A DNA stretch of 64,000 nt from Haemophilus haemolyticus (GTDB lineage Bacteria; Pseudomonadota; Gammaproteobacteria; Enterobacterales; Pasteurellaceae): positions 186,001-250,000 of the forward strand of contig NZ_CP031240.1 of assembly GCF_003351405.1 (NCBI RefSeq), written 5' to 3'. The notes under the pieces are model-generated. The model made no database searches and was not told where the DNA came from. It saw nothing but the letters and a program-made list of their open reading frames with translations. A program made the translations under genes and the position numbers. Position 1 is the first letter of the stretch; each line of letters starts with the position of its first letter. Shown here piece by piece: positions 10,099 through 18,852 of this stretch.

Positions 10099-10181
10099 AA
10101 GAAGACAAGAAAAGCATAAAGCTAATCGTCAAAGAACCGATTTTTTGCTAAGATAACCGCCCTTTTTACGGAGAATTGTCT

Positions 10182-10631
10182 ATGCGCTGTCCATTTTGTT
10201 TTACAGAAGAAACCAAGGTAATTGATAGCCGTTTGGTATCGGATGGCTATCAAGTTCGCCGCCGTCGTGAGTGCGGTAATTGTCATGAGCGTTTTACTAC
10301 CTTTGAAACAGCCGAATTAATCGTACCAAAAATTATTAAAACTGACGGCACTCGAGAACCGTTCAATGAAGATAAATTACGCAGTGGTATTCAGCACGCC
10401 TTAGAAAAACGCCCTGTAAGTGCGGATGATGTTGAACAAGCAATTAACCATATAATTTTTCAATTACGCGCGACGGGTGAACGTGAAGTACCAAGTAAAC
10501 TGGTTGGAAAACTCGCGATGAATGAGTTAAAAAAACTCGATAAAGTGGCTTATATTCGTTTTGCATCGGTCTATTTGAGTTTCGATAATATTAATCAATT
10601 CACCAAAGAAATTGAGAGCTTAAAGGATTAA
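10182..10631 (+). CDS. nrdR: Transcriptional repressor NrdR
   Basis: ATP/dATP-sensing repressor of ribonucleotide reductase genes. 149 aa: zinc ribbon with C3, C6, C31 and C34 (CPFC and CGNC), then an ATP-cone domain (about residues 49-139). Start ATG 10182 is chosen since MRCPFC is the universal NrdR N-terminus and GGAG lies about 8 bases upstream; an alternative start 2 codons earlier is not needed. Two bases separate it from ribD, so they are probably co-transcribed, as in many gammaproteobacteria. Confidence 0.96.
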   Translation: MRCPFCFTEETKVIDSRLVSDGYQVRRRRECGNCHERFTTFETAELIVPKIIKTDGTREPFNEDKLRSGIQHALEKRPVSADDVEQAINHIIFQLRATGEREVPSKLVGKLAMNELKKLDKVAYIRFASVYLSFDNINQFTKEIESLKD

Positions 10632-10633
10632 CC

Positions 10634-11752
10634 ATGAGCGAATTTTCTGCACAAGATCGCAAATTTATGCAACGCGCCTTGGATTTAGCCGCCAAAGGTC
10701 AATATACCACTACACCGAACCCATCGGTAGGATGCGTATTGGTAAAAAATGGTGAAATTGTGGGGGAAGGCTTTCATTTTAAAGCGGGGCAACCTCATGC
10801 TGAACGCGTTGCCTTAGCCCAAGCTGGCGAAAATGCCAAAGGAGCAACCGCTTACGTCACCTTAGAGCCCTGCTCTCATTATGGTCGCACACCGCCTTGT
10901 GCATTAGGATTAATCGAGGCTGGCGTAGTGAAAGTCATTGCAGCTATGCAAGATCCGAATCCTCAAGTCGCAGGGAAAGGTTTGAAAATGTTATCTGATG
11001 CAGGCATCGAAAGTGCGGTGAATTTATTAAACGATCAAGCGGAAAAAATAAATAAAGGCTTTTTAAAACGAATGCGTCAAGGTATGCCTTTTGTTCAACT
11101 CAAACTTGCAATGAGTTTAGATGGACGAACAGCAATAGCAAGTGGAGAAAGTAAATGGATTACGGGCCCTGATGCTCGTTCTGACGTACAAAAAATGCGT
11201 GCAAAATCATCCGCACTTTTATCTACTTCTGCGACAGTAATTGCAGATGATCCAAGCCTTAATGTACGCTGGGACGAATTTCCTGAAAATCTTAAAACAA
11301 AATATAAAAAAGAAGATCTTCGCCAGCCTGTACGAGTCATTTTAGATTCACAACATCGCATTCAGCCGACTCATAAACTTTTTTTAACGCATTCTCCCGT
11401 TTGGTTAGTTTCTAATGAATCGCGAGATTTAGCAGGCTTTCCTGATTTCTGCGAACAAATTATTCTTCCAAAAGAAAATTTACTAAAAGAATTAATGCGA
11501 GAACTGGGAAGACGCCAAATAAATACCCTTTGGGTAGAAGCTGGAGCAAATTTAGCGGGTAGTTTAATTGATGCGAAATTAGTAGATGAATTGATTATTT
11601 ACGTTGCGCCCAAATTACTTGGCGACAATGCTCGTGGTCTATGCCAATTACCGAATTTAACTAAACTTGCTGATGCACCATTATGGCAACTCAATGAATT
11701 AGAACAAATCGGTGACGATATAAAATTAACTTACACACCGAAAGGAATCTAA
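10634..11752 (+). CDS. ribD: Bifunctional riboflavin deaminase/reductase RibD
   Basis: Catalyses the second and third steps of riboflavin synthesis in the cytoplasm. 372 aa, two domains: an N-terminal cytidine-deaminase-like zinc domain with H55-A-E57, C80 (LEPCSH) and C89 (TPPC), and a C-terminal reductase domain from about residue 150 (KLAMSLDGRTA, WITG, LWVEAG). Length is typical. No FMN riboswitch is visible upstream; it follows nrdR by 2 bases. Confidence 0.96.
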   Translation: MSEFSAQDRKFMQRALDLAAKGQYTTTPNPSVGCVLVKNGEIVGEGFHFKAGQPHAERVALAQAGENAKGATAYVTLEPCSHYGRTPPCALGLIEAGVVKVIAAMQDPNPQVAGKGLKMLSDAGIESAVNLLNDQAEKINKGFLKRMRQGMPFVQLKLAMSLDGRTAIASGESKWITGPDARSDVQKMRAKSSALLSTSATVIADDPSLNVRWDEFPENLKTKYKKEDLRQPVRVILDSQHRIQPTHKLFLTHSPVWLVSNESRDLAGFPDFCEQIILPKENLLKELMRELGRRQINTLWVEAGANLAGSLIDAKLVDELIIYVAPKLLGDNARGLCQLPNLTKLADAPLWQLNELEQIGDDIKLTYTPKGI

Positions 11753-12775
11753 ATGCTTAAAAAACTTTTCCATTCCGCACTTTGGGGCTTGGCTGCTGCG
11801 GGCGTGATTTTGTTTGCGGTTCCAAGACTGAATAACAGCAATATTTTCACTTCAGACGATATTGTATCGTTCAAAAATGCGGTGCGTATTGCCTCTCCAG
11901 CAGTAGTGAATGTTTATAACCGATCTTTTTCTTCCGCCAGCATTAATGATAATGATCAGCTACAAGTGAATAACTTAGGTTCTGGCGTGATTATGAGTAA
12001 AGATGGCTATATTCTGACGAATAAACACGTTATCCAAAATGCGGATCAAATTGTAGTAGCGTTACAAAATGGAAATATTTTTGAGGCAAGCCTTGTTGGT
12101 TCAGATAATCTCACCGATCTCGCTGTTCTCAAAATTCGTGCAAATAATCTTTCAACCATTCCACAAAATTCAGATCGCCAAGCTCACGTTGGTGATGTGG
12201 TATTAGCAATCGGTAATCCCTACAACTTAGGACAAAGCGTATCCCAAGGTATTATTAGCGCGGTGGGGCGTAATGCTGTAGGTGATTCTGTTGGCAGACA
12301 AAACTTCATCCAAACCGATGCTTCAATTAACCGCGGCAACTCAGGCGGTGCGTTAATTAATTCTGCAGGGGAATTAGTTGGAATCAGCACCCTTAGTATT
12401 GGGAAAACCGCTAATGAAATAGCAGAAGGACTAAATTTTGCGATTCCAATGGATATTGCAAATGATGTTTTACAAAAAATTATACGAGATGGACGTGTTA
12501 TCCGAGGTTATTTTGGCGTGCAAAGTGACATCAGTTCAAGTAGTGAAGAAGGCATTGTCATCACTGGTGTAAGTCCTAATAGCCCGGCAGCAAAAGCAGG
12601 AATTCAATTAGGTGATGTCATTTTGAAATTAAATAATCAAGAAGGCATTTCAGCCCGAGAAATGATGCAAATTATCGCAAATACAAAACCTAATTCAAAA
12701 GTTCTAGTCACCATTCTACGATTAGGCAAAATTTTACAACTTCCTGTTATAATTGAAGAATTTCCAGTAAATTAA
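11753..12775 (+). CDS. degS: Outer membrane stress sensor protease DegS
   Basis: Membrane-anchored periplasmic serine protease that cuts RseA to release sigma-E when its PDZ domain senses misfolded porins. 340 aa: N-terminal anchor (residues 7-24), trypsin-like domain with H92 (TNKHVI), D122 (LTDLAVLK) and S197 (GNSGGA), and one PDZ domain (about 245-335). One PDZ domain plus an anchor indicate DegS rather than DegP/DegQ. The ATG directly follows the ribD stop, with the ribosome site AAGGAA inside ribD. Confidence 0.95.
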   Translation: MLKKLFHSALWGLAAAGVILFAVPRLNNSNIFTSDDIVSFKNAVRIASPAVVNVYNRSFSSASINDNDQLQVNNLGSGVIMSKDGYILTNKHVIQNADQIVVALQNGNIFEASLVGSDNLTDLAVLKIRANNLSTIPQNSDRQAHVGDVVLAIGNPYNLGQSVSQGIISAVGRNAVGDSVGRQNFIQTDASINRGNSGGALINSAGELVGISTLSIGKTANEIAEGLNFAIPMDIANDVLQKIIRDGRVIRGYFGVQSDISSSSEEGIVITGVSPNSPAAKAGIQLGDVILKLNNQEGISAREMMQIIANTKPNSKVLVTILRLGKILQLPVIIEEFPVN

Positions 12776-12780
12776 AAATT

Positions 12781-12803
12781 GCGGTCGTTTCTGACCGCTA
12801 TTT
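12781..12803. terminator. Terminator hairpin between convergent degS and mutM
   Basis: GCGGTC and GACCGC arms with a GTTTCT loop, followed by TATTTTC. The position between convergent genes suggests use by degS and perhaps mutM. Confidence 0.65.
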
Positions 12804-12836
12804 TCATCTCTCTTTTCCATCGAAAACCAACTCACC

Positions 12837-13652
12837 CTAACCCATTTTCTGACATTTCGGGCAAAAGAAACTATTACGCTGGCCTATCACTAAACTTTCA
12901 ATTTTTGTACCGCACTTAGGACAAGGTTTGTCTTTATTGCCATATACCAATAATTCTTGTGCAAAATATCCTGGGCGCCCATCTGGCTGTAAGAAATCTT
13001 TAAGTGTCGTTCCACCTTGAATAATAGCTTTTCTCAAAACATCTTTAATCGTATTTACTAGGGAAATACATTGATTGCGGGTCAGATTTTTAGCGAGTTT
13101 AAGTGGATGAATACCACAAATAAACAAACTTTCATTCGCATAAATATTACCAACACCCACCACCACTGCATTATCCATCAAGAAAGTTTTAAGTGCGGTC
13201 GATTTTTGACGAGATTTTTTGAATAAATATTTTGCATTAAATTCATCAGAAAGCGGTTCAGGCCCTAGCTTTAAGAAAAGATGAAAGTCATCTAAATTCT
13301 CCGACCACAACCATGCACCGAAACGACGGGGATCGTTATAACGTAATAATTTGCCATTATTCATCACAATATCAATATGATCATGTTTATCTATTACGCT
13401 ATCCTGTGGCACAATTCGCACCGAACCTGACATGCCGAGATGCCCGATGATATAACCTTTTTCCGTGTGAATAATCAAATATTTTGCTCGACGAGTGAGA
13501 TCGACAATTTTTACATTTTTTAGCGTTATCAATTCCTCTGATACGGCCCAGCGCAATTTAGGCTGACGCACGACAACTTTCTCAATCGTAAAATTCTTAA
13601 GATAAGGGCTAATACCGCGTAGTGCAGTTTCGACTTCAGGAAGTTCAGGCAT
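12837..13652 (-). CDS. mutM: Formamidopyrimidine-DNA glycosylase MutM (Fpg)
   Basis: Removes 8-oxoguanine and other oxidised purines and nicks the abasic site. 271 aa, starting [13 protein letters not shown] with the catalytic Pro and Glu after Met removal, a mid-protein helix-two-turn-helix, and a C-terminal zinc finger (CPKCG...CPKCQ). Length is typical. It follows rpmG on the minus strand, separated by the rpmG terminator. It contains two uptake sequences. Confidence 0.97.
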   Translation of the reverse strand: MPELPEVETALRGISPYLKNFTIEKVVVRQPKLRWAVSEELITLKNVKIVDLTRRAKYLIIHTEKGYIIGHLGMSGSVRIVPQDSVIDKHDHIDIVMNNGKLLRYNDPRRFGAWLWSENLDDFHLFLKLGPEPLSDEFNAKYLFKKSRQKSTALKTFLMDNAVVVGVGNIYANESLFICGIHPLKLAKNLTRNQCISLVNTIKDVLRKAIIQGGTTLKDFLQPDGRPGYFAQELLVYGNKDKPCPKCGTKIESLVIGQRNSFFCPKCQKMG

Positions 13653-13680
13653 GATTTGTTCCTTAATAAATCTTGGATAG

Positions 13681-13711
13681 AAAAAAACCCGAACAATGTC
13701 GGGCTTTTTCT
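13681..13711 (-). terminator. Rho-independent terminator of the rpmB-rpmG operon
   Basis: Minus strand: CCCGA and TCGGG arms closed by AGC/GTT neighbours, then a run of seven T. It lies 13 bases after the rpmG stop. Confidence 0.85.
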
Positions 13712-13723
13712 AAATAAGCAAAA

Positions 13724-13894
13724 TTATTTGATTTTTGCTTCTTTATAAATAACGTGTTTACGCACTACTGGATCAAATTTTTTGATTTCCATTTTTTCAG
13801 GCATATTACGTTTATTTTTATCAGTTGTGTAGAAGTGACCGGTCTCTGCAGTAGAAACTAAACGGATTTTCTCACGAGCGCCTTTAGCTGCCAT
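13724..13894 (-). CDS. rpmG: 50S ribosomal protein L33
   Basis: 56-aa ribosomal protein ([17 protein letters not shown]...), with [16 protein letters not shown] and the [10 protein letters not shown] end typical of L33. This is the cysteine-free (zinc-independent) form. ATG at 13894, with AAGGAGC just upstream; 11 bases after rpmB, co-transcribed with it. Confidence 0.96.
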
Positions 13895-13905
13895 TTTTTA
13901 GCTCC

Positions 13906-14142
13906 TTAGATTTTTTCGCCACGAGCACGGATTTCAGCTAATACTGCATCAATGCCTTTTTTATCAATAATACGCATACCTTTCGCAGTTAAACGTAAGG
14001 TTACGAAACGGTTTTCACTTTCAACCCAGAAACGATGAGTATGAAGGTTTGGAAGAAAACGACGACGTGTCGCATTCATCGCGTGTGAGCGGTTATTACC
14101 CACAGCTGGACGCTTGCCTGTTACTTGACAAACTCTAGACAT
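13906..14142 (-). CDS. rpmB: 50S ribosomal protein L28
   Basis: 78 aa starting [20 protein letters not shown], the usual L28 N-terminus; the start at 14142 has GGAG 8 bases upstream, so a longer frame from 14154 is rejected. First gene of the rpmB-rpmG operon, preceded by a strong promoter and a folded leader of about 120 bases. Confidence 0.96.
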   Translation of the reverse strand: MSRVCQVTGKRPAVGNNRSHAMNATRRRFLPNLHTHRFWVESENRFVTLRLTAKGMRIIDKKGIDAVLAEIRARGEKI

Positions 14143-14268
14143 AATAATCTCCAATAATTAAATATAAGCTCGAGCTTACGGTTCGGATTGTTTAAAGCCA
14201 GTTAAAACCAGCTTGCTACCTCGTCAGGTCGCGCTAATCCGACCCGCTTACTATATTAAAGGTCGCAA

Positions 14269-14297
14269 ATTATACTGACTTTGTTTTCATTTCTCAA
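14269..14297 (-). promoter_or_regulatory. Sigma-70 promoter of rpmB-rpmG
   Basis: Minus strand: -35 TTGAGA (14297-14292), 17-base spacer, -10 TATAAT (14274-14269). Predicted start of transcription near 14262, leaving a leader of about 120 bases before rpmB. Confidence 0.85.
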
Positions 14298-14355
14298 GTG
14301 TAAATGCGATTTTCCTGGATGTAATCGGTAAAAAAATGGTCAACATTATAAAAAT

Positions 14356-15021
14356 TTATAATAAAAAGTTCTCTGCAAAAGAATAGCAATCTGTTTTTCC
14401 GACAATTAGGTGATCAAGCACTCTGATTTCCATTAGTTCTGCAGACTCCTGAATTTTTTTAGTAATAAGCTGATCCGAATAACTCGGCTCCGTTATGCCC
14501 GAGGGATGATTATGCGCCAAAATTAAAGCAGCTGCATTACAATAAAGTGCCTCTTTAATTATTTCCCGAGGATAAACCGCTGACACATTAATTGTACCTA
14601 AAAATAACCGCTCTTTTTTAATCAGACGATGTTGATTATCCAAAAATAAAACCATAAACACTTCTCTTTCCTCATGTTGCAATTCAGTGAGTAAAAAAAG
14701 TTTTACCGTTTCAGGATCATTAATAATCGGTGTACTTAACATCTCTTGCTTTAAATAACGCTTGGTCATTTCCGTAATCGCTTGCAGCTGAATAAATTGC
14801 GTAATGCCTAAGCCTTTCACTGAGCAGAAGGCTTTTTCATCTGCAGAAAGTAACGTATGCAAGGAACCAAAATGTGATAAGACATTTTTAGAAAGCTGAA
14901 TGACTGGGCAGCCTTTTATGCCAGTTCGTAAAAAGATCGCCAGCAATTCATAATCAGCGAGCGTTTCTACACCAAATTTAAGCAATTTTTCCCGTGGCAT
15001 TAAATCATCATTGTTTTCCAT
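14356..15021 (-). CDS. radC: RadC family protein (JAB/MPN domain)
   Basis: 221 aa. An N-terminal helix-hairpin-helix region and a C-terminal JAB metal-binding domain with HNHPSG and the following Ser/Asp (SYSD). Function is unclear: it was once linked to DNA repair in E. coli, a claim later withdrawn. In H. influenzae radC belongs to the competence regulon, and a CRP-S site lies about 80 bases upstream here. ATG 15021 gives MENNDDLMPREKLLKFG, the usual RadC start. Confidence 0.93.
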   Translation of the reverse strand: MENNDDLMPREKLLKFGVETLADYELLAIFLRTGIKGCPVIQLSKNVLSHFGSLHTLLSADEKAFCSVKGLGITQFIQLQAITEMTKRYLKQEMLSTPIINDPETVKLFLLTELQHEEREVFMVLFLDNQHRLIKKERLFLGTINVSAVYPREIIKEALYCNAAALILAHNHPSGITEPSYSDQLITKKIQESAELMEIRVLDHLIVGKTDCYSFAENFLL

Positions 15022-15091
15022 AAAATATTAAACGCAAAATAGAAAAAATTTTGACCGCTCTTTTCTTGTTTTACGAGTAACTTATGTAAAG

Positions 15092-15111
15092 TCTGCGATA
15101 TGTATCGCAAA
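15092..15111 (-). promoter_or_regulatory. Competence CRP-S site between radC and coaBC
   Basis: Core TGCGATATGTATCGCA at 15094-15109, a perfect TGCGAT/ATCGCA palindrome. It is centred about 80 bases before the radC ATG and is taken to serve radC, a known competence-regulon gene; being symmetrical, it could also affect coaBC on the other strand. Confidence 0.88.
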
Positions 15112-15184
15112 AATAGCATTGGGCATTCAATAAAATTAAAGTAAAATAACGGAATTGTGGCTAAGTACTAACAAAGGTTGAAAC

Positions 15185-16387
15185 ATGAAATTAAACGGAA
15201 AACATATTGTAGTTGGCATAACTGGCGGTATTGCAGCCTATAAAACAATAGAGTTGATTCGTTTATTACGTAAAGCAGAAGCGGAAATACGTGTAGTATT
15301 AACCCCTGCTGCGGCAGAATTTGTTACGCCTTTAACGCTTCAAGCCATTTCTGGCAATGCTGTCGCACAATCTTTACTTGATCCACAAGCAGAGCTGGCA
15401 ATGGGGCATATTGAGCTTGCCAAATGGGCCGATGCCATTATTATTGCGCCAGCTAGTGCAGACTTTATTGCCCGTCTTACTGTAGGCATGGCGAATGATT
15501 TACTTTCAACAATTTGTCTTGCGACTGATGCGCCAATTTTTCTTGCCCCAGCAATGAATCAGCAGATGTATCGCCAATCCATTACTCAACAAAATTTAAC
15601 GGCTCTTCAAACGCGTGGAATTGAGCTTATTGGCCCGAATAGTGGTTTTCAGGCTTGCGGCGATATGGGGAAAGGACGTATGTCAGAACCAGAGGAAATT
15701 TTTACCGCACTTTCTGACTTTTTCTCTCAAAAACAAGATCTACAAGGATTAAATGTCGCTATTACAGCAGGCCCAACGCGTGAGGCAATCGATCCCGTTC
15801 GTTATATTTCTAACCATAGTTCAGGGAAAATGGGATTTGCGATTGCTGAAGCATTTGCCGAACGTGGGGCGAACGTCACGCTAATTTCAGGGCCAGTGAA
15901 TTTAACAACACCAAAAAATGTAAATCGAATCAATGTCATCTCAGCACAAGATATGTGGAAAGCCTCTCTTGAAAGTGCGGCGAAGAATCAAATTTTTATT
16001 GGCTGTGCGGCTGTTGCTGATTACAGAGTAGCCAAAGTTGCTGACCAAAAAATTAAAAAATCTGGCGATGAAATATCTATCAAGTTAATTAAAAATCCCG
16101 ATATTATCTCAGATGTAGGACATTTAAAAACACATCGCCCTTTTACTGTTGGATTTGCAGCTGAAACCCAAAATGTTGATGATTACGCAAAAGATAAACT
16201 TGAACGCAAAAATCTTGATATGATTTGTGCCAACGATGTATCTGGCGGACAAGTTTTTAACGCTGATGAAAATGCCTTGCAGCTTTTCTGGAAAAATGGT
16301 CATAAAAAATTATCGCTAAAATCAAAAGTGGAACTTGCAGCTGATTTAGTCAATGAAATCATTGAACGCTATCAAAAAACCTTATAA
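15185..16387 (+). CDS. coaBC: Bifunctional phosphopantothenoylcysteine decarboxylase/synthase CoaBC
   Basis: Makes 4'-phosphopantetheine from phosphopantothenate in coenzyme A synthesis. 400 aa: N-terminal FMN-binding CoaC half ([27 protein letters not shown], and C in [15 protein letters not shown]), then the CoaB half ([29 protein letters not shown]). Length is typical. Followed by dut after 47 bases, as in many gammaproteobacteria. Confidence 0.97.
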
Positions 16388-16434
16388 TTCCAACCGCACT
16401 TTTACCTAAAAATGAATTTCAAACGGAGTATTAC

Positions 16435-16890
16435 ATGAAAAAAATTGACGTAAAAATTTTAGATTCTCGCATTGGAAATGAATTTCCTCTGCCAACTTAC
16501 GCAACTGAAGGTTCGGCAGGTCTTGATTTACGTGCTTTGATCGATGAAAGCTTTGAAATTCAACCAGGTGAAACTAAATTAATTCCGACAGGGCTATCAA
16601 TTTATATTGCGGATCCAAATTTAGCGGCAGTGATTTTGCCTCGCTCGGGCCTTGGTCATAAACACGGCATTGTGCTAGGAAACCTTGTGGGATTAATTGA
16701 CTCCGATTATCAAGGGCCATTAATGGTATCAATGTGGAACCGTGGAAATGAGCCATTCAAAATTGAAGTCGGCGATCGCATTGCTCAACTTGTTTTCGTA
16801 CCAGTAGTACAAGCCGAATTTAATATTGTAGAAGATTTTCAACAAACCGAACGTGGTGAAGGCGGTTTCGGTCATTCAGGTAAACAATAA
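16435..16890 (+). CDS. dut: dUTP diphosphatase Dut
   Basis: Hydrolyses dUTP to dUMP, keeping uracil out of DNA and feeding thymidylate synthesis. 151 aa, homotrimeric type, with the conserved motifs [22 protein letters not shown], and the C-terminal [10 protein letters not shown] that closes over the substrate. Three bases separate it from slmA, the same order as in E. coli. Confidence 0.97.
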
Positions 16891-16893
16891 TTT

Positions 16894-17550
16894 ATGGTAG
16901 AAGAACAATTATCTTTATCGGGCGTGGAAGAAATTGCGCCTAAAATTGAAACACAAAAAATTGAAAAAAGAACGGTAAAAGAACGTCGTCAACAAGTGCT
17001 TACTGTGTTGATACATATGCTTCATTCCGAACGTGGCATGGAGCGTATGACAACGGCTCGTCTAGCAAAAGAAGTTGGGGTATCAGAAGCTGCGTTATAT
17101 CGTTACTTTCCAAGCAAAACAAAAATGTTTGAAGCCTTGATCGAGCACATTGAAAATACCTTATTAAGCCGTATTACCGCTTCTATGCGTAACGAAACCC
17201 AAACAATGAATCGCATTCATGATATTTTACAAACGATCTTAGATTTTGCCCGTAAAAATCCTGGGTTAACTCGAATTCTAACGGGTCATGCATTAATGTT
17301 TGAAGATGCGCAATTGCAAGTTCGAGTCGCTCAATTTTTTAATCGTCTTGAAATGCAGTTTGTCAATATTTTACAGATGCGAAAATTACGTGAAGGACGC
17401 GGCTTTAATGTGGATGAACGTATAATTGCCTCGCATTTAGTGACACTATGTGAAGGACAATTTATGCGCTATGTTCGTACTAATTTCCGTCTGAATGCAA
17501 GCCAGTCTTTCGAACAACAATGGCGTTTTATCGAGCCACTTTTTGCCTAA
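16894..17550 (+). CDS. slmA: Nucleoid occlusion factor SlmA
   Basis: TetR-family DNA-binding protein that blocks FtsZ ring assembly over the nucleoid. 218 aa; helix-turn-helix near residues 50-70 ([22 protein letters not shown]). Length and neighbours (coaBC-dut-slmA) match E. coli. ATG 16894 follows dut by 3 bases. Confidence 0.95.
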   Translation: MVEEQLSLSGVEEIAPKIETQKIEKRTVKERRQQVLTVLIHMLHSERGMERMTTARLAKEVGVSEAALYRYFPSKTKMFEALIEHIENTLLSRITASMRNETQTMNRIHDILQTILDFARKNPGLTRILTGHALMFEDAQLQVRVAQFFNRLEMQFVNILQMRKLREGRGFNVDERIIASHLVTLCEGQFMRYVRTNFRLNASQSFEQQWRFIEPLFA

Positions 17551-17571
17551 TTGACTTTACCGAGTAAATAT

Positions 17572-17823
17572 ATGATTATTCCTTGGCAAGAACTAGAAGC
17601 AGAAACATTAGATAATATCGTAGAAAGCGTAATTTTACGCGAAGGAACCGATTACGGTATAGAAGAACTTTCACTCAACCAAAAAAAACAACTTTTACTG
17701 ACTCAAATTCGCAATGGAATTGCAGTGATTGTATGGTCTGAATTGCATGAATCCATTGACATCAAAAATAAAACGGAATTTTTGAAACAGGAATGTAAGG
17801 AGCACGAATGTCAAATGAATTAA
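17572..17823 (+). CDS. YheU family protein (UPF0270)
   Basis: Small protein of unknown function, 83 aa from ATG 17572 ([19 protein letters not shown]...LREGTDYG), the usual start of the YheU/UPF0270 family; the earlier TTG at 17551 is rejected. The family is short, acidic and often encoded near crp, as here: its end overlaps the crp start by 16 bases, so the two are probably translated from one mRNA. Confidence 0.9.
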   Translation: MIIPWQELEAETLDNIVESVILREGTDYGIEELSLNQKKQLLLTQIRNGIAVIVWSELHESIDIKNKTEFLKQECKEHECQMN

Positions 17824-18485
17824 CCGAAATTGATGAAGTTGTAACCTCCTCTCAAGAAGAAGAGACAACTCAACGAGATCCAGTTTTAGATTGGTTTCTT
17901 ACTCACTGCCATTTACATAAATATCCTGCAAAATCGACTTTAATTCACGCAGGTGAAGATGCAACGACACTTTATTATGTCATTAAAGGTACTGTAATGG
18001 TCTCTGCAAAAGATGATGAAGGAAAAGAAATGATCCTAACTTATCTAGGAGCCGGGCAATTCTTTGGAGAAGCAGGGCTATTTGATGAAGGTTCAAAACG
18101 TTCAGCATGGGTTAAAACAAAAACAACATGTGAAATTGCTGAAATTTCCTATAAAAAATATCGTCAATTAATTCAAGCTAACCCAGAAATCTTAATGTTT
18201 TTAACCGCACAATTGGCAAGACGTTTACAAAATACTTCACGCCAAGTGAGTAATTTAGCATTCTTAGACGTAGCAGGTCGCATTGCTCAAACGCTAATGA
18301 ACTTAGCTAAACAGCCTGAAGCAATGACACATCCTGATGGAATGCAAATAAAAATTACACGTCAAGAAATAGGGCAAATGGTTGGTTGTTCACGAGAAAC
18401 TGTAGGACGTATTATTAAGATGTTAGAGGATCAGAATCTTATCCATGCTCATGGAAAAACTATCGTTGTATATGGCGCAAGATAA
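17808..18485 (+). CDS. crp: cAMP receptor protein CRP
   Basis: Global transcription regulator; with Sxy it also activates competence promoters with CRP-S sites, three of which lie in this window. 225 aa: N-terminal cyclic-nucleotide domain ([28 protein letters not shown] contacting cAMP phosphate), dimer helix, then the helix-turn-helix [20 protein letters not shown]. About 15 residues longer at the N-terminus than E. coli CRP, as usual for Pasteurellaceae. Overlaps yheU. Confidence 0.97.
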   Translation: MSNELTEIDEVVTSSQEEETTQRDPVLDWFLTHCHLHKYPAKSTLIHAGEDATTLYYVIKGTVMVSAKDDEGKEMILTYLGAGQFFGEAGLFDEGSKRSAWVKTKTTCEIAEISYKKYRQLIQANPEILMFLTAQLARRLQNTSRQVSNLAFLDVAGRIAQTLMNLAKQPEAMTHPDGMQIKITRQEIGQMVGCSRETVGRIIKMLEDQNLIHAHGKTIVVYGAR

Positions 18486-18512
18486 TTTTTCATCATAAAT
18501 TATTCAATAATG

Positions 18513-18545
18513 AAACCATTCAAAATCAATTTGGATGGTTTTTGT
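18513..18545 (+). terminator. Rho-independent terminator of crp
   Basis: AAACCATTCAAA (18513-18524) pairs with TTTGGATGGTTT (18530-18541), one wobble pair, and is followed by a T-rich stretch, 27 bases after the crp stop. Confidence 0.85.
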
Positions 18546-18624
18546 TTAATTAGAAATAATATTCAAAACATTAATTGACAATTAATATAAAGGATTCTAT
18601 CATTATTCAACTTCTTACGAATAT

Positions 18625-18814
18625 AGTGGGAAGACAGGATTGGTCTCCTGATATAGTGGCTTTTAAAGGTTTATAACCTTATTGCATAGTTTTATGCCGC
18701 AAAAGCTAGAACACCAAGATGCATTTTCTAATCTATGGTGGGCTAGGTAGAAATCCCGCAGGGATGCGTGCAGTAAGCCACTTGCTGTTAAGACCAATTC
18801 TGCTTAGTTCCACC
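18625..18814. other. Nested inverted-repeat element, candidate structured RNA or phage-immunity relic
   Basis: A 190-base stretch in the 367-base gene-free interval between crp and rlmC. CAGGATTGGTCT (18635-18646) is complementary to AGACCAATTCTG (18791-18802), with one G-U pair. Inside that, AGTGGCTT (18655-18662) pairs with AAGCCACT (18775-18782). Enclosed are local hairpins at 18666-18680, 18684-18697 and 18753-18765 (ATCCC-GCA-GGGAT), and a CTAG/CACCA versus TGGTG/CTAG stem (18706-18746). ATATAGTGG is repeated directly at 18621 and 18651. No convincing reading frame spans it. Strand unknown. It could be a non-coding RNA, a small non-autonomous element, or a relic of a C4/CI-type phage antisense immunity locus; I cannot decide. 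Confidence 0.5.
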
Positions 18815-18852
18815 ACCCTTCTTTCAAATTTCCTAGCTTTTTCTATCTCACC

